DNA of 62,301 bases from an uncultured Eubacteriales bacterium. Lineage in GTDB: Bacteria; Bacillota; Clostridia; Lachnospirales; Lachnospiraceae. The DNA is taken from NCBI GenBank assembly GCA_900321855.1, contig ONXS01000003.1, positions 1 to 62,301 on the forward strand, in the 5' to 3' direction. The stretch's first letter is position 1; each line of letters starts with the position of its first letter. Made by a program: the position numbers and the translations under genes. Of this stretch, positions 58,941 through 62,301 are shown one piece after another. Under the pieces are notes generated by a model. That model was not told where the DNA came from. It did not search any database and saw only the letters and a list, made by a program, of their open reading frames with translations.

Positions 58941-59657
58941 TTAGTCCTCTATTTTTTCTCTCATCTTTAATAGAATTTTCCTTTCGAGCCTCGATACCTG
59001 AACCTGACTAATCTTTAATTTTTTTGCAATATCTGACTGTGTCATATCCTCAAAATATCTCATAACAATTAATTTTCTTTCTGTATCCCCAAGTTCACTT
59101 ATCAACTGTTCCAAAAGGACATTATTCAAAACCTTATCCGACTCATTTTTCTCATCTCCCAACTGATCAATCAGACAAAGTTCCTTGCCTTCTCCTCCGC
59201 AAACCGTCTTATAGATACTCTCAACATCTTTTGAAGTTTCCATTGCGAGCATAATATCCTCTTTTGAAATTCCAGTTTGCTTTTCTATTTCCTCTATTTT
59301 GGGCTCTCTTCCATTTATTTTAATCAAGTCAGAAATACATCTGTTTATTTTCCATGAATTTTCCTTGACCGACCTTGAAATCTTTACCATTCCGTCATCT
59401 CTCATAAATCGCTTGATTTCTCCCATAATCAAAGGAACGGCATAAGTGGAAAATTGTACATCGTAACTGTTATCAAATTTATCGATTGCCTTTACAAGTC
59501 CTATACATCCAATCTGAAATAAATCTTCACTGTCATATCCCCTCATGGCAAATCTCTTCACAATACTGTGTACAAGACGTATGTTGTTCTCAACCAGTTG
59601 CTCTCTGGCAGTTTCATCTCCCTGTTTTGCCCTGATGAGTAACTCCTTATTATCCAT
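58941..59657 (-). CDS. sigF: Sporulation sigma factor SigF (SpoIIAC)
   Basis: The 238-residue sigma-70-type factor has region 2 with DLFQIGCIGLVKAIDKFDNS then FSTYAVPLIMGEIKRFMRDD, region 3 with KINGREPKIEEIEKQTGISK, and region 4 helix-turn-helix MTQSDIAKKLKISQVQVSRL. It is the first forespore-specific sigma factor and is held inactive by SpoIIAB. The start ATG 59657 lies behind GGTGGTG, 13 nt after spoIIAB. It completes the conserved spoIIAA-spoIIAB-sigF operon. Confidence 0.97.
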   Translation of the reverse strand: MDNKELLIRAKQGDETAREQLVENNIRLVHSIVKRFAMRGYDSEDLFQIGCIGLVKAIDKFDNSYDVQFSTYAVPLIMGEIKRFMRDDGMVKISRSVKENSWKINRCISDLIKINGREPKIEEIEKQTGISKEDIMLAMETSKDVESIYKTVCGGEGKELCLIDQLGDEKNESDKVLNNVLLEQLISELGDTERKLIVMRYFEDMTQSDIAKKLKISQVQVSRLERKILLKMREKIED

Positions 59658-59670
59658 CTACACCACCAAC

Positions 59671-60099
59671 TCAATCTATTTTACCGATTATTTTTTTCAT
59701 AATAATTTCGGTTCCTTTTCCAACCTCTGATTCTACATCCAGTCTGTCCATAAATGCCTCCATAAACGAAAAACCCATTCCTGACCTCTCCTCATCCTCT
59801 TTTGTTGTAAACATTGGTTTCATCGCCTGTGGCACGTTTGCAATCCCCACACCCGTGTCCCTGATAACAACCGTAAACACATTTTGCTCCAAGATACATT
59901 CCAGATATACAATTCCGTCCCCTCCCTGATAGCCATGAATAATTGCATTGGTAACAGCCTCTGACACCGCCAGTCTCACTTCTTCTAACTCCTCCAGAGT
60001 CATATCTAATTTTGTTGTGAGAAACGCCGCCACAATCATTCTCGCCAGTGATTCATTGCAGGATTTACTATCAATTTCCACATACATTCTGTCCTTCAT
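59671..60099 (-). CDS. spoIIAB: Anti-sigma F factor / serine kinase SpoIIAB
   Basis: The 142-residue GHKL-fold kinase has N-box EAVTNAIIHGY, G1-box RDTGVGI and G2 region EERSGMGFSFMEAFMDRLDV. It binds sigma-F and phosphorylates SpoIIAA on serine. The start ATG 60099 lies 2 nt after the spoIIAA stop. Length is as in Bacillus (146). Confidence 0.97.
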   Translation of the reverse strand: MKDRMYVEIDSKSCNESLARMIVAAFLTTKLDMTLEELEEVRLAVSEAVTNAIIHGYQGGDGIVYLECILEQNVFTVVIRDTGVGIANVPQAMKPMFTTKEDEERSGMGFSFMEAFMDRLDVESEVGKGTEIIMKKIIGKID

Positions 60100-60101
60100 T
60101 T

Positions 60102-60476
60102 CTACATTCCTCCTTGTACATTATGTGTTACTCCAGATGACAGTTCATCAAGTGCATGTTCCAGATTTCGATAATGATTTACAATTTTATTCAAACCTGA
60201 AAATGTCAATATCTTTTCTACATTACTTCCCACATTAATCGCTCCAATCTTCCCGCCAAATGCCTTAATCTTTTTATATCTCCCCATAATGACTCCTATT
60301 CCTGAACTGTCCATAAACTCTGTATTCTTGAAATCAAAGACAATATTAATAATTTCTTTTTCGTAAATGATTCGGTCCGCCTGTCTGATATACAGAGAGG
60401 CGTGATGATCAAGTTCACCATTTATATGTATGACTAAAACGTCATCTATTATTTCAAAATTTGTTGTATTTTCCAT
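60102..60476 (-). CDS. spoIIAA: Anti-sigma F factor antagonist SpoIIAA
   Basis: The product is 124 residues from ATG 60476 (AGGAG 7 nt before), a STAS-domain protein. The phosphorylated serine is Ser58 in FMDSSGIGVIMGRYK, the same position as in Bacillus. Dephosphorylation in the forespore by SpoIIE lets it bind SpoIIAB and free sigma-F. A frame extending 15 residues upstream has no ribosome site. A sigma-H-like -10 element AGCGAATAT lies about 45 nt upstream, without a clear -35. Confidence 0.96.
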   Translation of the reverse strand: MENTTNFEIIDDVLVIHINGELDHHASLYIRQADRIIYEKEIINIVFDFKNTEFMDSSGIGVIMGRYKKIKAFGGKIGAINVGSNVEKILTFSGLNKIVNHYRNLEHALDELSSGVTHNVQGGM

Positions 60477-60532
60477 ACTCCCACTCCTTTTTATATTTTT
60501 GCTTTGTAAAATCAATCCCATATTCGCTTAAA

Positions 60533-60568
60533 ATACAAAAGAGGAGTGGTAAAAACCATCTCCTCTTT
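60533..60568 (-). terminator. Terminator of the zinc-ribbon/TPR gene
   Basis: GAGGAG-A-TGG pairs with CCA-CTCCTC around TTTTTA and is followed by TTTTGTATTTT on the minus strand. It lies just before the spoIIA promoter region. Confidence 0.85.
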
Positions 60569-60574
60569 CGTATC

Positions 60575-62074
60575 TTAACTTGCTGTTATATTGTTTATAT
60601 GAGCCTGTAAATTCTGAGCCGCTCTTCCGTTTGCTGCCGGATTTGCATTTAATGTATTAATCATGTTTGTCAAATCTTTTAATGCTCTCTCTTTATAAGT
60701 TGCTGCCTGTTCTATGCTCACAGTCAATGCCGCCTTATATTGCTTTTCATAAGCCTCGCCCAGTTTATCTGCCGCATCTGCATAATCAACCTGTAAATAA
60801 TCAAATGCGAAACAATTGTTAAATTCCCCAATTGCCGTATCGAAACTCTCTGGTGAAGATGCTGCCAAAAGTGCTGCTCTTCCGCTGTTGTAATGTGCAA
60901 TTGCTGCCTGTTTAAATGATTCCGGCTGAATACTGGTATAAAGTTGTGTAAATGCTTCTGACCTTGCATTGTTTGCTATATTTTTTAATGTTGTCGCACT
61001 AGAAAGATAATCTTTGTTGTTAAATGCAGTTGCCGCATTTAACAGATTGTCATAATCTGCAATCGCCTGATTGTTCTCATTTCCGGCTGCATCTAACTGA
61101 CCTGATATCGTGTCTTTTTCTGACTGAAGTCCTGTAATCTGTCCCTGTAATTCTTTCTTTTCATTATTCAGACTGTCTATCTGTGAGTTAAGTTTTAATA
61201 CCGCCTGATTATGTCTGTCATTTAACACCTTTTGTCTGGCAGGGATTAATAAGAAGAAAGTCAGCGCAACTCCAATCACCAGACCTATGATTACATTAAT
61301 GACTGTCATAAATCCTGTGTTTGACTCCTTATAGGCAAACGACTTATTACTGACCGCAATATCATATCCCGCTCTCATCTCTCTGTCCATCTGTTCCTGT
61401 TCATAGTCCCTGAATCCACTCTTTCCGGTATCATTCTTCGGAACCTCCGCAGTCTTTGGATCTGTCTGTTTCTTTATCTCTGCCAGATATTTCTTTGCCA
61501 GCGGATTATTGGAGTCTATTTTCAAAACTTTCTGAATCGGCTTTTTCGCTCTGTTGTAATCACCTTTTTTCATATACAACAGTGCCAGCAACAAATGTCC
61601 TTTTATCAGATTTGGATTTGAATTCAGAACTTTCTTTAACTGAATCACAGCGATGTCATCATTATTTTGTTTCGCATATCCCAGCGCAAGATTATACTTT
61701 TTGATTGTCTGCTTTATATTTTCAAACTTTTGTGTGTTTGACTGGAACCTCTTGATATATTCCGTTGCCAGATTATCTTCCGGCTGAAAATTAGAAGATA
61801 TTACCCATTCACAAAATGCCTGAACAGCCTCTCCCATTTCATAATATACCAGACCAAGTAAATTTCTTGCGTTAATATTATTTTTATCTATTTTTACACT
61901 TCTTCTGAGTAGTTCACATGCTCCTGTAAGGTCCCTAATCTGTGCCTTTGCAAGTCCCATATTATAGTATGCGTTGGACAGCTTAACCACCTTCTTATAA
62001 ACTCTCACATCCACTCCACAACTATTACAAAAATCTTTGCCAGAGAGAATGTTTCCGCATTTATAACATCTCAT
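60575..62074 (-). CDS. Zinc-ribbon, TPR and coiled-coil membrane protein
   Basis: The product is 499 residues from ATG 62074 (GGAG 6 nt before). It has a zinc ribbon CYKCG/CNSCG at residues 3-21 and TPR-like helices (about 30-190, clear in GACELLRRSVKIDKNNINAR and LKGHLLLALLYMKKGDYNRA). One transmembrane helix lies near 260 (VIIGLVIGVALTFFLLIPA) and an extracellular coiled coil follows (ILNDRHNQAVLKL-like heptads, about 285-340). The C-terminal about 145 residues are helical and resemble more TPRs. The N-half is cytosolic. Similar proteins occur across Lachnospiraceae without known role. An R element lies 36 nt upstream. Confidence 0.8.
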   Translation of the reverse strand: MRCYKCGNILSGKDFCNSCGVDVRVYKKVVKLSNAYYNMGLAKAQIRDLTGACELLRRSVKIDKNNINARNLLGLVYYEMGEAVQAFCEWVISSNFQPEDNLATEYIKRFQSNTQKFENIKQTIKKYNLALGYAKQNNDDIAVIQLKKVLNSNPNLIKGHLLLALLYMKKGDYNRAKKPIQKVLKIDSNNPLAKKYLAEIKKQTDPKTAEVPKNDTGKSGFRDYEQEQMDREMRAGYDIAVSNKSFAYKESNTGFMTVINVIIGLVIGVALTFFLLIPARQKVLNDRHNQAVLKLNSQIDSLNNEKKELQGQITGLQSEKDTISGQLDAAGNENNQAIADYDNLLNAATAFNNKDYLSSATTLKNIANNARSEAFTQLYTSIQPESFKQAAIAHYNSGRAALLAASSPESFDTAIGEFNNCFAFDYLQVDYADAADKLGEAYEKQYKAALTVSIEQAATYKERALKDLTNMINTLNANPAANGRAAQNLQAHINNITAS

Positions 62075-62110
62075 ATCTTTCTCCAATCCATTGTAACTGT
62101 TATTGTAACT

Positions 62111-62146
62111 ATTCAGAGTCAAGTTCGAAAATGCCTGATTCTGAAT
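62111..62146. repeat. R element, copy 3 (upstream of the TPR gene)
   Basis: Read on the minus strand this 36-bp copy begins ATTCAGAATCAGGC and ends GAACTTGACTCTGAAT. Its ends pair over 7 bp, then CAAG/CTTG-type inner arms with mismatches. A GTTAC motif follows it, as in copy 1 and in the half-copy near 48921. Confidence 0.72.
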
Positions 62147-62153
62147 ATACCAA

Positions 62154-62300
62154 TTAATCTTCGTTTTCTTTAATCTCTTTTACCATTTCCATAATAATAT
62201 CTGTGATGTCCTTGATGTTGCTGTTATAGATTGCATTTTCAGCTTCATCAATCTCAAGACTTGGGGTAAATTTTTTGATTTCTTCATCGTAGTTAATCAT
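62154..62300 (-). CDS. Small acidic protein, possibly cut by the right edge
   Basis: Forty-eight residues are visible (MINYDEEIKKFTPSLEIDEA at the start, ending KEIKENED). The frame reaches an ATG at 62298-62300, one base from the window end, so this may be the true start or an internal methionine. It is acidic and helical. The repeated pattern DITDIIMEMVKEI looks like an amphipathic helix. It is followed by the zinc-ribbon/TPR gene on the same strand, separated by the R element. Function unknown. Confidence 0.6.
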   Translation of the reverse strand: MINYDEEIKKFTPSLEIDEAENAIYNSNIKDITDIIMEMVKEIKENED

Positions 62301-62301
62301 A

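Noticed and set aside
60520..60529. Sigma-H promoter for the spoIIA operon
   Set aside because: The -10 AGCGAATAT fits, but no RNAGGAWWW element lies 11-12 nt upstream, so it is mentioned only with spoIIAA.
1..62301. CRISPR arrays, tRNA or rRNA genes, T-box leaders, prophage or insertion sequences
   Set aside because: I looked for regularly spaced repeats, tRNA cloverleaf arms, the T-box AGGGTGGNACC core and transposase or integrase frames and found none.

Overview
The window reads as a piece of chromosome from a low-GC, spore-forming, anaerobic Firmicute, most likely a gut Lachnospiraceae member (Roseburia, Agathobacter or Lachnospira type). The basis is AT-rich sequence with strong AGGAGG ribosome sites, the spoIIA-sigF and spoVA sporulation genes, a short alpha/beta-type spore protein, AddAB instead of RecBCD, a BlaI/BlaR pair, DUF1836 and DUF2975 families, and an agr-type cyclic-peptide system. 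I see no rRNA, tRNA, CRISPR, phage or insertion sequence. Most genes lie on the minus strand, and plus-strand genes are single and usually end at shared bidirectional terminators. LAYOUT: 1-2.7 kb holds a zinc-ribbon protein running off the left edge, pspA and a DUF1836 regulator. 2.8-7.3 kb holds yerC-PHP, a cold-shock gene, a methyltransferase-hslO pair and an unknown membrane protein. 7.3-11.1 kb is a tightly packed unit: B12-binding radical SAM protein, voltage-gated K+ channel, FliB-type N-methylase. 11.2-14.1 kb holds putP, a TPR protein and a small paralogue of its first 60 residues. 14.2-21.3 kb is a sucrose locus: HAD phosphatase, sucrose PTS IIBCA, an amylosucrase-type GH13 enzyme where GH32 ScrB is expected, a LacI regulator and fructokinase. 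21.7-26.0 kb holds a SEC-C protein and an ABC-2 exporter unit led by a membrane-anchored propeller-like protein. 26.5-29.3 kb is a complete agr-type quorum-sensing locus (agrA-agrC-agrD-agrB), including a 47-residue pre-peptide. 29.4-36.0 kb holds a small membrane protein, purA, an mrp-lepB-lepB-membrane protein unit and degV. 36.0-46.1 kb holds mecA, a spore protein, a UPF0340 gene, an S66 carboxypeptidase and addBA. 46.3-51.0 kb holds surface or membrane proteins, a glycosyltransferase and an XRE/DUF2975 pair. 51.2-53.6 kb is a BlaR1-like/BlaI pair whose sensor is not a penicillin-binding domain. 53.6-60.5 kb is the sporulation block spoIIAA-spoIIAB-sigF, an interposed chemoreceptor, then short spoVAA, spoVAB, AC, AD, AE and a PqqD-like gene. 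60.6-62.3 kb holds a zinc-ribbon/TPR/coiled-coil membrane protein and a gene cut by the right edge. HOW THE PARTS WORK TOGETHER: the agr genes should make, export and sense a thiolactone peptide, with tandem direct repeats in front of agrD as the likely AgrA site. The scr genes couple sucrose uptake to intracellular cleavage, with operator-like palindromes ahead of two genes. The sporulation block supplies forespore sigma-F with its switch and then the dipicolinate channel. Most unexpected are two families of short dispersed inverted repeats. The first, here called the R element, occurs 29-37 nt upstream of four unrelated start codons (pspA, putP, the S66 peptidase gene and the TPR gene). The second, here called the S repeat, has a 43-nt unit and four copies in intergenic DNA.
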